Below, piece by piece: positions 35,050 to 44,877 of a DNA stretch of 64,000 nucleotides (positions are counted from its first letter, which is position 1; the number at the start of each line of letters is the position of its first letter). The translations under genes were made by a program, and so were the position numbers. Location: positions 87,003-151,002 of the forward strand of contig JAHDIQ010000008.1 of the NCBI GenBank assembly GCA_020630715.1. Direction: 5' to 3'. The notes below the pieces were generated by a model. It worked only from the letters and a program-made list of their open reading frames with translations. It was not told the DNA's origin and did not search any database. The DNA comes from Nonlabens sp. (GTDB lineage: Bacteria; Bacteroidota; Bacteroidia; Flavobacteriales; Flavobacteriaceae).

Positions 35050-38000
35050 ATGAAAAGAGTATTACTTATTGCGCTATTTTTTATTACAGGAGTTACGGCT
35101 AGCGCTCAATTATTCACATCAATCCCAGATCCTGCTTTTGAACAAGAGTTAATAAACTTAGGGATAGATTCTCCTGGGCCTAATGGTAGTGTAATTAGTG
35201 CTAGTATTAGAAGTGTTACAACTTTGTCCATTAATAACCCAGCCATTAATGACTTAACTGGTATTGAAGGATTTCAGAACTTAACTACTTTAGTTATTAG
35301 TAATACCAGTATTTCATCTTTAGATGTAAGCACTTTGGAAAACCTTACTGATGTTGTATTAACTAATAATTCAAACCTGAGTTCCTTATCATTAGGTGAT
35401 GATGACTTAGACTTAACTGTAAATAGTAACAGTGGATCACTAACACTACTTGTTGACCTTTTTAAGATTAACCACACTATTCGTCTTTTTGGTAACCAGA
35501 GTGTGGCTTTTATATCATCACTTGCGAGCTTAACGCTTACTCCTTATAATATTACTAGTGTTAGTGTGTCTTCAAATACATTACGTAACCTTAATCTTTC
35601 AAGTATTCCTGATCTCAATAATATCGATTTAGTTATACCTAATATTGAAACTTTAGATATAAGTAATACCAGTATTTCGTCTTTAAACACGACTGCTTTA
35701 ATGAATCTAACCAGTTTAGACGTCAGTAATACTAGTGTTTCGTCTTTAAACACGACTACTTTAATGAATCTAACCAGTTTAGACATCAGTGATACTAGGA
35801 TTTCTAATTTAGATATATCTAGTTCTCCAAACCTCAATGTTTTAGATGTTAGTTCTAATACGAGTCTTTCAACTCTTAATATACAGAATACAAGCCTTTC
35901 TTTAATAGACCTAAGTACTAACGCAAGCCTTACTGATGTTATATTAAATAATAATTTAAACATGAGTTCCTTGTCATTAATTGATGATAACCTAAACTTA
36001 ACTGCAAATAATAATAGTGGATCACTAACACTATCTGTAGACCTTTTAAATACGAGCCACACTATTAATCTAAATGGTAACCGGTTTGTTAGATTTACAT
36101 CATCACTTCCTAGCTTAACGCTTACTTCTGATACTATTACTAGAGTTAATGTGTCTTCAAATACTTTACGTGACCTTGATCTTTCAGGGATTCCTAATCT
36201 CAATAGCCTCAACCTCTCCTTTTCTCTTAAATTTAACCTTGAAACTTTAGACATCAGTAATACTGGTATTTCGTTTTTTGACACGTCTAATCTTTGGAAT
36301 CTAACCAGTTTAGACGTCAGTAATACTGGCATTTCGTTTTTAGATACGTTTGATTTAAGCAGTTTAACGAGTTTAGACGTCAGTAATACTAGTATTTCTT
36401 TTTTTTATATATATTCTCCTAACCTCAATGTTTTAGATGTTAGTTCTAATACGAGTCTTTCAACTCTCTATATACAGAATTCAAACCTTTCTTTATTAGA
36501 CCTAAGTACTAACACAAGCCTCACTGATGTTACATTAAATAATAATTTAAGTCTGAATTCCATAGCATTAATTAACGATGACCTCAACTTAACTGTAAAT
36601 GATGTCCCATTATTATTAGTTGACCTTTTAAATACTAACCACACTATTAATTTTACTGGTAATAGTTCTCTTGCCTTTACATCATCCCTTGCAAGCCTAA
36701 AGATTACTTCTAATACTATTACTAGTGGTTTTGTTTTTTCAAGCACATTACTTGACCTTGATCTTTCAGGGATTCCTAATCTCAATAATATCAACCTATC
36801 TACAGTTAATCTTGAAAATTTGGATATAAGTAATACTAGTGTTTCGACATTAAATACGACTACTTTAATGAATCTAACCAGTTTAGATGTCAGTAATACT
36901 AGTATTTCTAATTTAGACATATCTAACTCTTCTAACCTCAATTTTTTAGATGTAAGCTCTAACGCAAACCTTTTAACTCTTAATGCAAGTAATACAAGCC
37001 TTACTTCACTAGGTCTAAGTTCTAATACGAGCCTTGTTAGTCTAAATCTTAGTGATAACCCTAACATCACAGAATTAAATTTGCAAAATGGATCAAATAC
37101 AAACATAAGTGGTGCAAATTTTATTAGTATGAATACACCTAATCTTAGCTGTATTCTGGTTGATGACGTGGCTTTTTCCAATATAAATTGGACCAATAAA
37201 GACGCTGCAAATAGTTTTAGTACGGATTGTGGGTTCGCTAATGATTTCATTTATGAAAACAGTGCTTGGACACCTAATGATCCTAGTGACTTATCCAACC
37301 CAGCAGGATTTAATGACAATGTGATTATTAGAGATGATGTTACTATTAGCTCTGACTTTAGAGCTGAAAACTTAATTATTGAAACAGGAAATATTTTAAC
37401 GTTGAGCAATTTAGAGTTGATAACAAATGGTATAGTTACAAATAACGGCATGTTGAATGCTGCTTCATCTTCAGTAGTTGCTTTTGGTGGTTCTAACACT
37501 TGGTCTATGGGACAATCCACAATAGGAATATTAGAACTCGCAAATGCAAATCTTACACTCTCAGGAACCGTATCAATTACAGATGCTATTTACAACAATG
37601 ATACTATAAGTACATCTACATTAAACACAACTGGATCTACCGTTACTTTATCTAGTGATGTAAATGGATATGCTATTGTAAGTGGTGCACAGCTTACTAT
37701 TAATGGCGATGTAGTCATAGAAAATTACTTCCCAGATCGTAGAGCATTTGAATTATTAAGTGTGCCATTAACCACAACCACAACAATTTTCCAAAACTGG
37801 CAGGAGAACGGCGCTAGTTCTATGGGCTTAGGGACTCATATTACAGGAAGCGCCGGATCTGCTGGAGGATTTGACGTAACAGGAACTAATAATTCATCCA
37901 TGTATTCTTGGGATATGATCAACCAGACATGGGATGCTCAACTATCGACAAATGGAAGTTCAGATACGTTTAATGCTGGTGATTTTTACAGGTTACTTAT

Positions 38001-39165
38001 TAGAGGTGATCGTATGGTGGATCTTACATCCAGTACCAGTAGCTCTTCTACAAAGCTGCGTACCACAGGTCAAGTGTTGAATACAGATTTTATCAATACA
38101 GGAATATCACTTAGTGCAGGTGATTTTGTTTCAGTTACAAATCCGTATCAAAATACTTATGAATTAAGTACAGCGATGACGGGACTGTTTAATCTTGCTA
38201 GTACAGATATCAATGCAGTAGATCCTAACTTTTACTTTATATGGGATTCACAAGCTGGAACTCGTGGTGCTTATAGAACTTATGATAGACAAACTAATAC
38301 GCTTATAGGTCCTGCATCAGTAAATTCTAGATTTGTTCCAGGTGTTCTAGCGCCATCGCAATCTGCTTTTATGGTATCATCAGGTGAGGCAAATGCAAAC
38401 CTTATTGTGAGAAAGCCGGATAACTCAATAACGCCACCAGGTTTTATTATGAATCAGACCTTAGACGGTAAACTATCACTGCAACTATTTACTGTAGATA
38501 GTTCAAATCAGGAAATACCACTGGACGCGATTTTAGTGAAATATTTAACTACAGGAGTAAATGCTGTTGATGATAATGATGCAGTTAAGTTTAGTAATAT
38601 AGACGAAACTTTATCTGTAAATATTCAATCAGATTATTTATCGATTGAGTCTAGAGCTATGCCACAAGCAACAGATATGACGCCATTAACTCTAACTACT
38701 TATAGGCATGCAAATTATATCTTTAAAGCACAACCTACAGATTTAGTTGCAGTTGACGCCTATTTAGTAGATAATTATATGGGCACTACTACCATGTTAT
38801 CATCAACTAGTGAGACCGCATATTCATTTACAGTAGACGCGTCAAATGCTGATAGCATTGCGCAAGATCGATTCCATATTATATATCAAAACAGCACTTT
38901 AAGCACTGGTAGTGAAGAATTAGCTGGATTAATTGAGATATATCCTAATCCGGTAATCGACCGTATTGTTTATATCAACATGAATGGATTAACAGGAGAA
39001 AAGGAAATTAAGCTGTACACAATTCTAGGACAAATGATTACTAATAAAGACTCTAATACTACAACGGTAGAACAATTAGATCTTAGTAATCTGGCACCAG
39101 CAGTATACATTATGGAGATCAATAACGAAGGTACTAAATTCACTCAAAAGTTGATTGTTAAATAG
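35050..39165 (+). CDS. Large LRR-like repeat protein with T9SS type A sorting domain
   Basis: A 1371-residue secreted protein. It has a signal peptide (MKRVLLIALFFITGVTASAQ), then about 650 residues of leucine/isoleucine-asparagine-serine-threonine repeats (LDVSNTSISNLDIS, NLTSLDVSNTS) that resemble a leucine-rich repeat solenoid, arranged in three super-repeats of about 195 residues. An unrelated middle region follows (FIYENSAWTPNDPSDLSNPAGF in part). It ends with a ~75-residue T9SS type A tail (IEIYPNPVIDRIVYI, LDLSNLAPAVYIMEI, KFTQKLIVK). It is therefore exported by T9SS and probably surface-attached. Ligand-binding or adhesion is inferred only from the fold. The response regulator lies directly upstream. 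Confidence 0.9.
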   Translation: MKRVLLIALFFITGVTASAQLFTSIPDPAFEQELINLGIDSPGPNGSVISASIRSVTTLSINNPAINDLTGIEGFQNLTTLVISNTSISSLDVSTLENLTDVVLTNNSNLSSLSLGDDDLDLTVNSNSGSLTLLVDLFKINHTIRLFGNQSVAFISSLASLTLTPYNITSVSVSSNTLRNLNLSSIPDLNNIDLVIPNIETLDISNTSISSLNTTALMNLTSLDVSNTSVSSLNTTTLMNLTSLDISDTRISNLDISSSPNLNVLDVSSNTSLSTLNIQNTSLSLIDLSTNASLTDVILNNNLNMSSLSLIDDNLNLTANNNSGSLTLSVDLLNTSHTINLNGNRFVRFTSSLPSLTLTSDTITRVNVSSNTLRDLDLSGIPNLNSLNLSFSLKFNLETLDISNTGISFFDTSNLWNLTSLDVSNTGISFLDTFDLSSLTSLDVSNTSISFFYIYSPNLNVLDVSSNTSLSTLYIQNSNLSLLDLSTNTSLTDVTLNNNLSLNSIALINDDLNLTVNDVPLLLVDLLNTNHTINFTGNSSLAFTSSLASLKITSNTITSGFVFSSTLLDLDLSGIPNLNNINLSTVNLENLDISNTSVSTLNTTTLMNLTSLDVSNTSISNLDISNSSNLNFLDVSSNANLLTLNASNTSLTSLGLSSNTSLVSLNLSDNPNITELNLQNGSNTNISGANFISMNTPNLSCILVDDVAFSNINWTNKDAANSFSTDCGFANDFIYENSAWTPNDPSDLSNPAGFNDNVIIRDDVTISSDFRAENLIIETGNILTLSNLELITNGIVTNNGMLNAASSSVVAFGGSNTWSMGQSTIGILELANANLTLSGTVSITDAIYNNDTISTSTLNTTGSTVTLSSDVNGYAIVSGAQLTINGDVVIENYFPDRRAFELLSVPLTTTTTIFQNWQENGASSMGLGTHITGSAGSAGGFDVTGTNNSSMYSWDMINQTWDAQLSTNGSSDTFNAGDFYRLLIRGDRMVDLTSSTSSSSTKLRTTGQVLNTDFINTGISLSAGDFVSVTNPYQNTYELSTAMTGLFNLASTDINAVDPNFYFIWDSQAGTRGAYRTYDRQTNTLIGPASVNSRFVPGVLAPSQSAFMVSSGEANANLIVRKPDNSITPPGFIMNQTLDGKLSLQLFTVDSSNQEIPLDAILVKYLTTGVNAVDDNDAVKFSNIDETLSVNIQSDYLSIESRAMPQATDMTPLTLTTYRHANYIFKAQPTDLVAVDAYLVDNYMGTTTMLSSTSETAYSFTVDASNADSIAQDRFHIIYQNSTLSTGSEELAGLIEIYPNPVIDRIVYINMNGLTGEKEIKLYTILGQMITNKDSNTTTVEQLDLSNLAPAVYIMEINNEGTKFTQKLIVK
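35347..37110. repeat. Three tandem ~588-bp super-repeats within the LRR-like gene
   Basis: The phrase ACTGATGTT...TTAA(A/C)TAATAAT starts at 35347, 35932 and 36523, giving periods of 585 and 591 bases (195 and 197 codons). Within each lie shorter units of roughly 60-72 bases around TTAGAYRTCAGTAATACT. All periods are multiples of three, so copy-number changes keep the frame. Confidence 0.85.
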
Positions 39166-39187
39166 AGAAGCTATTTTTTAAGTAACT

Positions 39188-39224
39188 AACCCGAAAAGTT
39201 TATTGAAACTTTTCGGGTTTTTTT
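39188..39224 (+). terminator. Terminator after the repeat-protein gene
   Basis: AACCCGAAAAGTTT and AAACTTTTCGGGTT flank ATTG and are followed by a T run. Confidence 0.9.
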
Positions 39225-39246
39225 ACTTTCTAAATGATTTGTTTCT

Positions 39247-39260
39247 GCTTTCGCGAAAGC
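39247..39260. repeat. Dispersed palindrome before the sugar-transporter gene end
   Basis: Exact core in the convergent spacer, 20 bases from the stop of the MFS gene. Confidence 0.95.
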
Positions 39261-39279
39261 GAAATTTCCCATACAGGTT

Positions 39280-40611
39280 TTATTTAGCTTTTTTAAAGCC
39301 GTAATAAGCAACATATCCATAACATAGGATCAAACATAAAAAAGCAATCCCTAATCCTTTGTCTGTAGAAATGCCATTAACATCTGTTCCAAAATGATCT
39401 GCAATGGTTCCTATGGTTTTAGGGATAAAAGCGCCACCTACAATTGCCATGACTAGCAATCCAGAGGCCTGTGCTTTTAAATTATCTAATCCACCTAAAG
39501 CAAGACTAAAGATCGTAGGGAACATGATGGAGTTAAATAAACCAACTCCTAATATGAAAAACATCGCAGCAATTCCTTGTGTAGTGAATGATAATATAAT
39601 CATGATGATCGCCATTACTCCAAAAATCATTAATAACCTACCACTACTTATAAATCGCATTAAAAAAGCACCAATGAATCTCCCTATCATCGCACCACCC
39701 CAATATAGGGTTACAAACGCACCTAAAATCGCTTTATCGTCTACTGCGTTAATATCAGTTCCTATCAATAATGTATCTGCTAGAGTAGTTAAAAAGTTAC
39801 TTTGCTTAATACTAGAAATCACACCTAATTCTTCAAAGTAATTGACTAGAAAACTACCTATAGAAACCTCTGCACCTACGTACATGAAAATCCCTAAAAC
39901 ACCTAGCATAAAAGGTGTTCTTCCTAGTAGTATTCCATAACCGCCTTTAGGAGCTTCCTGGATCAAAGCTGGTAGTTTTTTAAATGCAAAAACAGTAGCC
40001 AAAACGAATAGAACGATAGCTATAATAAGAAATGGCTGTTGTACAGTTAAGGCCTCATTTGCATAATATTTTTTTTGTGCTTCATTACTTAATGCATCTA
40101 TGGTAGAACTATCCATTACTGTATCACTTAATAGAAAAAGCGCACCGGCAATAGGTGCTAGCAAAGTGCCAAAACTATTAAAAGCCTGTGATAGGTTCAA
40201 TCTGCTACTAGCAGTTTGCTCCGGTCCTAAAAGAGTCACATATGGATTTGCCGCTACTTGTAAAACTGTTATTCCTGCAGCTAGTGTGAAAAATGCCGTA
40301 ATAAAGATCCAGAACTCTCTGATGCTAGCTGCTGGATAAAATAATAAACATGCAATTCCCATGATGGCTAGACCTACTACAATACCTCGTTGATAACCTA
40401 TCTTTTCTAACAAATAACTAGACGGTATCGCAAAACAGAAAAATGCGCCAAAAAACGCAAATTGAACCATTACCGATTGTCCGTAACTTAATTCAAAAAC
40501 AGCTTTTAACCTAGGAACTAATGCATCTACTAATACGGTAATAAAACCCCACATAAAAAACAGAGTGGTTAAGAATGCAAACGCAATGTTGTAATTAGAT
40601 TGTTTTTTCAT
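39280..40611 (-). CDS. FucP/GluP-type sugar:proton symporter (MFS)
   Basis: Twelve-segment major facilitator for monosaccharides such as glucose, galactose or fucose. The 443-residue product has FAFLTTLFFMWGFITVLVD, SSYLLEKIGYQRGIVVGL, LQVAANPYVTLLGPEQTASSRLN (in part) and LSQAFNSFGTLLAP, all of the FucP family. It lies 9 bases downstream of the glycosylasparaginase gene and beyond it a GH92 mannosidase, so the cargo may be mannose or N-acetylglucosamine freed from glycoproteins. Confidence 0.88.
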   Translation of the reverse strand: MKKQSNYNIAFAFLTTLFFMWGFITVLVDALVPRLKAVFELSYGQSVMVQFAFFGAFFCFAIPSSYLLEKIGYQRGIVVGLAIMGIACLLFYPAASIREFWIFITAFFTLAAGITVLQVAANPYVTLLGPEQTASSRLNLSQAFNSFGTLLAPIAGALFLLSDTVMDSSTIDALSNEAQKKYYANEALTVQQPFLIIAIVLFVLATVFAFKKLPALIQEAPKGGYGILLGRTPFMLGVLGIFMYVGAEVSIGSFLVNYFEELGVISSIKQSNFLTTLADTLLIGTDINAVDDKAILGAFVTLYWGGAMIGRFIGAFLMRFISSGRLLMIFGVMAIIMIILSFTTQGIAAMFFILGVGLFNSIMFPTIFSLALGGLDNLKAQASGLLVMAIVGGAFIPKTIGTIADHFGTDVNGISTDKGLGIAFLCLILCYGYVAYYGFKKAK

Positions 40612-40620
40612 GTTTTCTTT

Positions 40621-41607
40621 TTATGAATCAAGTGCCGCTTTTGATTCCTTACGAGTATTAATTTCTTCTTTATATTCCATCATGGCAAATCCAGGATGAA
40701 TACTATAGGATCCTGTATTCCCTTTTTTGTCCATAGCGATATAAGCTACCTGAAAATTCTTGTGATTAGGGTTTTTATCGACTACTCTACGTACTGCTTC
40801 TTCACAGGCTTGTTGAGGTGTTTTTCCTTGGCGCATTAATTCTACAATTAAAAAGCTACCTACGGTTTTCATGATTTCCTCGCCCATTCCTGTTGCGGCA
40901 GCACCACCTATCTCATTATCTATAAATAATCCAGAACCTATGATAGGAGAATCACCTACGCGTCCTTTCATTTTATAAGATAATCCTGATGTAGTGCACG
41001 CTCCAGCAATATCACCATTGTGATCCATGCATAACATTCCTATAGTATCGTGATTTTCTATATTGATAATAGGTTTATACTCACTGGTTTTTAACCATTC
41101 CCGATAGGCTTTTTCAGAATTTTCTGTAAGTAAATTTTCTTTTTGAAAACCATGTTTGTACGCTAGTTCCTCAGCACCATCGCCAGCTAGCATTACATGT
41201 GGTGTCTTTTCCATAACGATACGAGCCAGTGCGGCAACATTTGTAATGTTTTCAACGCAAACCACAGATCCAGCGTCGCCATTGCTATTCATCACGCATG
41301 CATCTAATGTGACATTTCCTTCACGATCTGGTGCACCGCCTTTTCCTACGGTGGTGTTTTTGAGGTTTTCCTCTTCAACTGCAACTCCTTTTATTGCAGC
41401 CTCTAGTGCATTATCACCGTTTTTTAATGCTATTCCAGCAACTTCGTTTGCTTTTGTAAAACCCCAAGTGCATATAGCGATAGGTGAATGTGTTCCAGTC
41501 ATAACGGTTTCTTTTTTTGATGATTCCGTACAGGCAATAATAGTTGCTCCTAGTGATAGGGCAACGCCACCTTGTAATGATCTTTTGATAAATTTCCTGC
41601 GTTGCAT
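40621..41607 (-). CDS. N4-(beta-N-acetylglucosaminyl)-L-asparaginase (glycosylasparaginase)
   Basis: Cleaves the GlcNAc-asparagine bond left after N-glycoprotein breakdown. The 328-residue product is an Ntn hydrolase: the self-cleavage site is HDTIGMLCMD with nucleophile Thr188, and substrate-site motifs GRVGDSPIIGSG and AAATGMGEEIM are present. The N-terminus has RRKFIK, a twin-arginine-like motif, and a lipobox cysteine at residue 26, so it is exported and lipid-anchored. Family and neighbours (GH92 upstream, sugar transporter downstream) agree on N-glycan use. Confidence 0.9.
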   Translation of the reverse strand: MQRRKFIKRSLQGGVALSLGATIIACTESSKKETVMTGTHSPIAICTWGFTKANEVAGIALKNGDNALEAAIKGVAVEEENLKNTTVGKGGAPDREGNVTLDACVMNSNGDAGSVVCVENITNVAALARIVMEKTPHVMLAGDGAEELAYKHGFQKENLLTENSEKAYREWLKTSEYKPIINIENHDTIGMLCMDHNGDIAGACTTSGLSYKMKGRVGDSPIIGSGLFIDNEIGGAAATGMGEEIMKTVGSFLIVELMRQGKTPQQACEEAVRRVVDKNPNHKNFQVAYIAMDKKGNTGSYSIHPGFAMMEYKEEINTRKESKAALDS

Positions 41608-41626
41608 TGGGTTAGTTATGGGTTAC

Positions 41627-41640
41627 GCTTTCGCGAAAGC
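41627..41640. repeat. Dispersed palindrome, glycosylasparaginase-GH92 spacer
   Basis: Exact core, left flank TTAC, right flank ATAATT. Confidence 0.95.
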
Positions 41641-41676
41641 ATAATTAAAGAAAGCAAAATACAAATAATCAAATTG

Positions 41677-44607
41677 CTATTGGATAGTGATTTCATCCAC
41701 AAAAATCCATGCCGTACCGTCAAAAGGATATCCTAAATGCCATTTTGGTAATTTGCCATAATTTTTAGCTTTCATTCGTACGTATCTAGTGTTAGCATTT
41801 GATGTATTCCACACTACATTATGGATTTTAGATTCTTCGACTTTACCAGTCTCGGGTAACTGGATTGTTTTTGTAGCGATTACTTTTTTACGTTCATCTA
41901 GCAATTCAAATTCAACCAAAGTAGGCCAGAAAATCCAACTGCGCTGGTCTTTTAAAAAGTTAACTTCAACGGTAGTGATAGCTTTTGAACTACCTAAATC
42001 AATCAATGCATCTAGATCTTCATGTTGCGTTCCCTGCCACGCACCAGATCTAAAATCTTCTGTACCACGCATTCCATTGATCAATGCATCATTCCCACCA
42101 GCACTATATTCATTTGCATAAGAATGATTTAAAGTCACTTTCATATTCTTATCATACTTGTAAAACGACGTGGTGATCACAGGACTTTGTTGATGATCTG
42201 TGCGTGCCATAACGGTTAAAGTACCAGAGTTATGCATCGTAAAAGGTTGCGAGTATTCTTGCCATGTAGAATCGTCTCTCACATAATACATACGAGCATC
42301 TGGATTTAAATTATTTAAGGTGACCACAGTAGAGTCAGAAAACGCGATTTTTCCTTTTTCAATGTAAGGAGCAGTTAAAATTTGATGATCTGTAATCTCA
42401 GAAACTGGTCTGTGTTCTTTATCGCTTGCCCATTCCATAGGTGTTTCACTCATGTGGAATACTAAAATCCCACCGTTTTTAATCATGTCATGTGTGATAT
42501 AGGAGTAAGGATGTGGTTGTAATTCTGCTTTCGCGAAAGCGTAATCCACACCAGCTACATAAATTCCAAAGCCATTTTTTACCATCGTAAACGTATTACC
42601 ATTTTCTAGCTGGATTGTTGCCTTGTCAAAAAGTGGTGTTCCTATGATGTACTCATTACTACCTGGCGTTACGGAATAAAATCCTAAACTGCTCAAAACG
42701 TACCAGGCGCTCATTTGTCCACAATCTTCATTTCCAGAAATTCCATCGGGTTCAGCAGTGTAGAGCGTAGTTAAGATCTTGTGAACTTTCTCCTGAGTTT
42801 TATGAGGCTTTCCTATAAAATTATAGAGGTATGCCATGTGGTGAGATGGTTCATTACCATGTGCATACTGGCCTATCAATCCAGTAATATCTGCCTGATG
42901 ACGACCACTGGTTTCCATAGGTGCGCTAAATAATTCATCCAGATGTTCTTCATAACGTTGCTCGTTACCCATCAGATTGATATGTCCAGTAACATCTTGC
43001 GGTACATATAAACTGTATTGCCACGCATTTGCCTCAGTATAATTAAAGTTGACTTCTTCTGGTGTAAATGGAGCAAACCAAGTGTTACGAATACGACCTT
43101 GAAAAAAGTTAGTTTTTGGGTTAAATAGATTCTTATAATTTTGTGCGCGCTGTGTGAAGAGTTTATAATCGTCTTTTCTTTCTAGATCATTTGCTACTTG
43201 AGCAAGTGACCAGTCATCATAAGCATATTCTAAGGTTTTAGAAACGCTTTCACTTTCTAGCTCTACAGGAATATATCCTATCTTTTTATAGAATTCCAGA
43301 CCTAATTTGTCTTGCATAGCGCTGTGACGCATCGCTTCATAAGCTTTATCAATATCATAGTCGCGTATGCCTTTCATGTAAGCATCTGCTATGATAGGAA
43401 CGCCGTGATATCCTATCATGCATCCTGTGTAATTTCCACTTAAATCCCAAATAGGAAGTATGCCACCTTCATCATATTTAGCAAGCAAGGTATTTACAAA
43501 ATCATTAGTGCGTTTCTCATCTATAATGGTATATAAAGGATGTGCGGCACGATAAGTATCCCACATAGAAAACACAGTATAGTAATCAAATTCCTGAGTT
43601 TCATGTATTTCTAGATCCATACCGCGATAGCGACCATCAACATCTTGATATAGATTGGGCGCTAGCATGGTGTGGTATAACGAAGTATAAAAATTAGTCA
43701 GTGCATCTGTATCATCATCTTGTACTACGATTTTTGATAATTCTTTTTCCCAAATGGATTCAGCTTGTGCTTTTATCTGGTCAAAGCTTTTATCACCTAT
43801 TTCTGTTTCTAGATTACGTCGTGCTCCAGCCTCATCTACTGGACTGATTCCTATCTTGATGGTGACGGGTTGGTTGTTAGGATTGTCAAATTCTAGAGCA
43901 GTAACTTCTGGTGCGTTTTCATATTTACGATCCCAGTTTTTAATGGGATGAGAGGTTTCTATATAGAAAAACAACATCTGTTTTGTTGCCCATGCTTTAG
44001 AAAATCGTTTTCCTTGTAATTGCGTAGGTGAGAGAATTTGTAAATCGTGTTCTAGTAATTGATCGCGATGGAGTAAATCTAGGATGACGTATTGGTTTTT
44101 GCTTTCGCTATAGCGGTATTCATGAATACCAGCACGTTCTGTAACTGTTAAACGTACATCAATATTAGTATCATCTAGATGCACTTCATAGTATCCTGGA
44201 CTTGCTTTTTCCTTATCATGTGAAAATTTTGAGGAGTAACCTTCTTTACCATCTGCACCATTGTTATACACTTCCTTATTAGTAGGCATTAATAAAATGT
44301 CACCATAATCAGAAACACCGGTACCGCTTAAATGTGTATGTGAAAAACCATATATCACATCATCACTGTAATGGTAACCACTACATCCATCCCAGCCGTC
44401 TAGTCTCGTATCTGGTGATAGTTGCATCATCCCAAAGGGCATTGTTGCACCTGGATAGGTATGTCCGTGACCACCAGTTCCTATAAATGGATTTACGTAA
44501 CTGGTTAGTGATTTTTCTGCGGTTGCAATGTTGATATCGACGTTTTGGTCGTTACAAGAAGTCGTTAAAATTAGGAGTGCATAACCTAGTAGGAATAAAT
44601 GTTTCAA
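41677..44607 (-). CDS. GH92 family alpha-mannosidase, lipoprotein
   Basis: Calcium-dependent exo-alpha-mannosidase for mannose-rich N-glycans. The 976-residue product has a lipobox cysteine at residue 18, the GH92 opening VNPFIGTGGHGHTYPGATMPFG (in part) and GYHYSDDVIYGFSHTHLSGTG (in part), SMWDTYRAAHPLYT, GNEDCGQMSAWYVLSSLGFY (in part) with catalytic-site acids, and a C-terminal extension with a carbohydrate-binding-like domain (ALIDLGSSKAITTVEVNFL). The dispersed palindrome at 42527-42540 encodes residues 690-694, AFAKA, after GVDY. It is first in a three-gene minus-strand group with the asparaginase and sugar transporter. Confidence 0.93.
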   Translation of the reverse strand: MKHLFLLGYALLILTTSCNDQNVDINIATAEKSLTSYVNPFIGTGGHGHTYPGATMPFGMMQLSPDTRLDGWDGCSGYHYSDDVIYGFSHTHLSGTGVSDYGDILLMPTNKEVYNNGADGKEGYSSKFSHDKEKASPGYYEVHLDDTNIDVRLTVTERAGIHEYRYSESKNQYVILDLLHRDQLLEHDLQILSPTQLQGKRFSKAWATKQMLFFYIETSHPIKNWDRKYENAPEVTALEFDNPNNQPVTIKIGISPVDEAGARRNLETEIGDKSFDQIKAQAESIWEKELSKIVVQDDDTDALTNFYTSLYHTMLAPNLYQDVDGRYRGMDLEIHETQEFDYYTVFSMWDTYRAAHPLYTIIDEKRTNDFVNTLLAKYDEGGILPIWDLSGNYTGCMIGYHGVPIIADAYMKGIRDYDIDKAYEAMRHSAMQDKLGLEFYKKIGYIPVELESESVSKTLEYAYDDWSLAQVANDLERKDDYKLFTQRAQNYKNLFNPKTNFFQGRIRNTWFAPFTPEEVNFNYTEANAWQYSLYVPQDVTGHINLMGNEQRYEEHLDELFSAPMETSGRHQADITGLIGQYAHGNEPSHHMAYLYNFIGKPHKTQEKVHKILTTLYTAEPDGISGNEDCGQMSAWYVLSSLGFYSVTPGSNEYIIGTPLFDKATIQLENGNTFTMVKNGFGIYVAGVDYAFAKAELQPHPYSYITHDMIKNGGILVFHMSETPMEWASDKEHRPVSEITDHQILTAPYIEKGKIAFSDSTVVTLNNLNPDARMYYVRDDSTWQEYSQPFTMHNSGTLTVMARTDHQQSPVITTSFYKYDKNMKVTLNHSYANEYSAGGNDALINGMRGTEDFRSGAWQGTQHEDLDALIDLGSSKAITTVEVNFLKDQRSWIFWPTLVEFELLDERKKVIATKTIQLPETGKVEESKIHNVVWNTSNANTRYVRMKAKNYGKLPKWHLGYPFDGTAWIFVDEITIQ
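42527..42540. repeat. Dispersed palindrome inside the GH92 gene
   Basis: Exact core in the AFAKA frame. The right flank is GTAATC. Confidence 0.95.
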
Positions 44608-44877
44608 AATGATGCTGTTTTCTGGAAAGTTAAAGATAAGAAATAGGGTAGTAGTTATTGTGATTTCATTTTGGGAAGAGATACATTGAACTTTGTGAAA
44701 ATGTTGAGTTCGACTTGCGATAATGTGATGCGATAGGAATTTCTCCTGATACTTTATGCGATATGAAAGTACAATTAATAGAATTTGCTTCTTATCAAAG
44801 CGGCATACTGTTAATTTAAAATGGACTCAATACTTTTAATACAGATAATTCTTACCCAAAATAACTACCTTTATTCC

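Noticed and set aside
35347..37110. CRISPR array
   Set aside because: Repeats are coding, multiples of three, imperfect and without constant-length unique spacers; no cas genes are present.
35544..37250. Long minus-strand frames (262 and 260 codons) opposite the LRR-like repeat gene
   Set aside because: Their translations are low-complexity mirror images of the repeats; openness follows from the repeated codon pattern, and the plus frame has a signal peptide and a sorting tail.
39404..39841. 145-codon frame antisense to the sugar transporter
   Set aside because: Composition follows the opposite strand's membrane codons; it is a shadow.
41156..41644. 162-codon frame antisense to the glycosylasparaginase, ending in AFAKA
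   Set aside because: Shadow of a well-supported gene; its end merely reads the palindrome at 41627.
44101..44116. GCTTTCGCTATAGC as another palindrome copy in the GH92 gene
   Set aside because: Only the left half matches; the right half differs at several positions and the codons are explained by the protein.
44821..44877. Upstream ATG for the amidohydrolase
   Set aside because: It would place a long hydrophobic tail before the clear lipoprotein signal starting at 44878.
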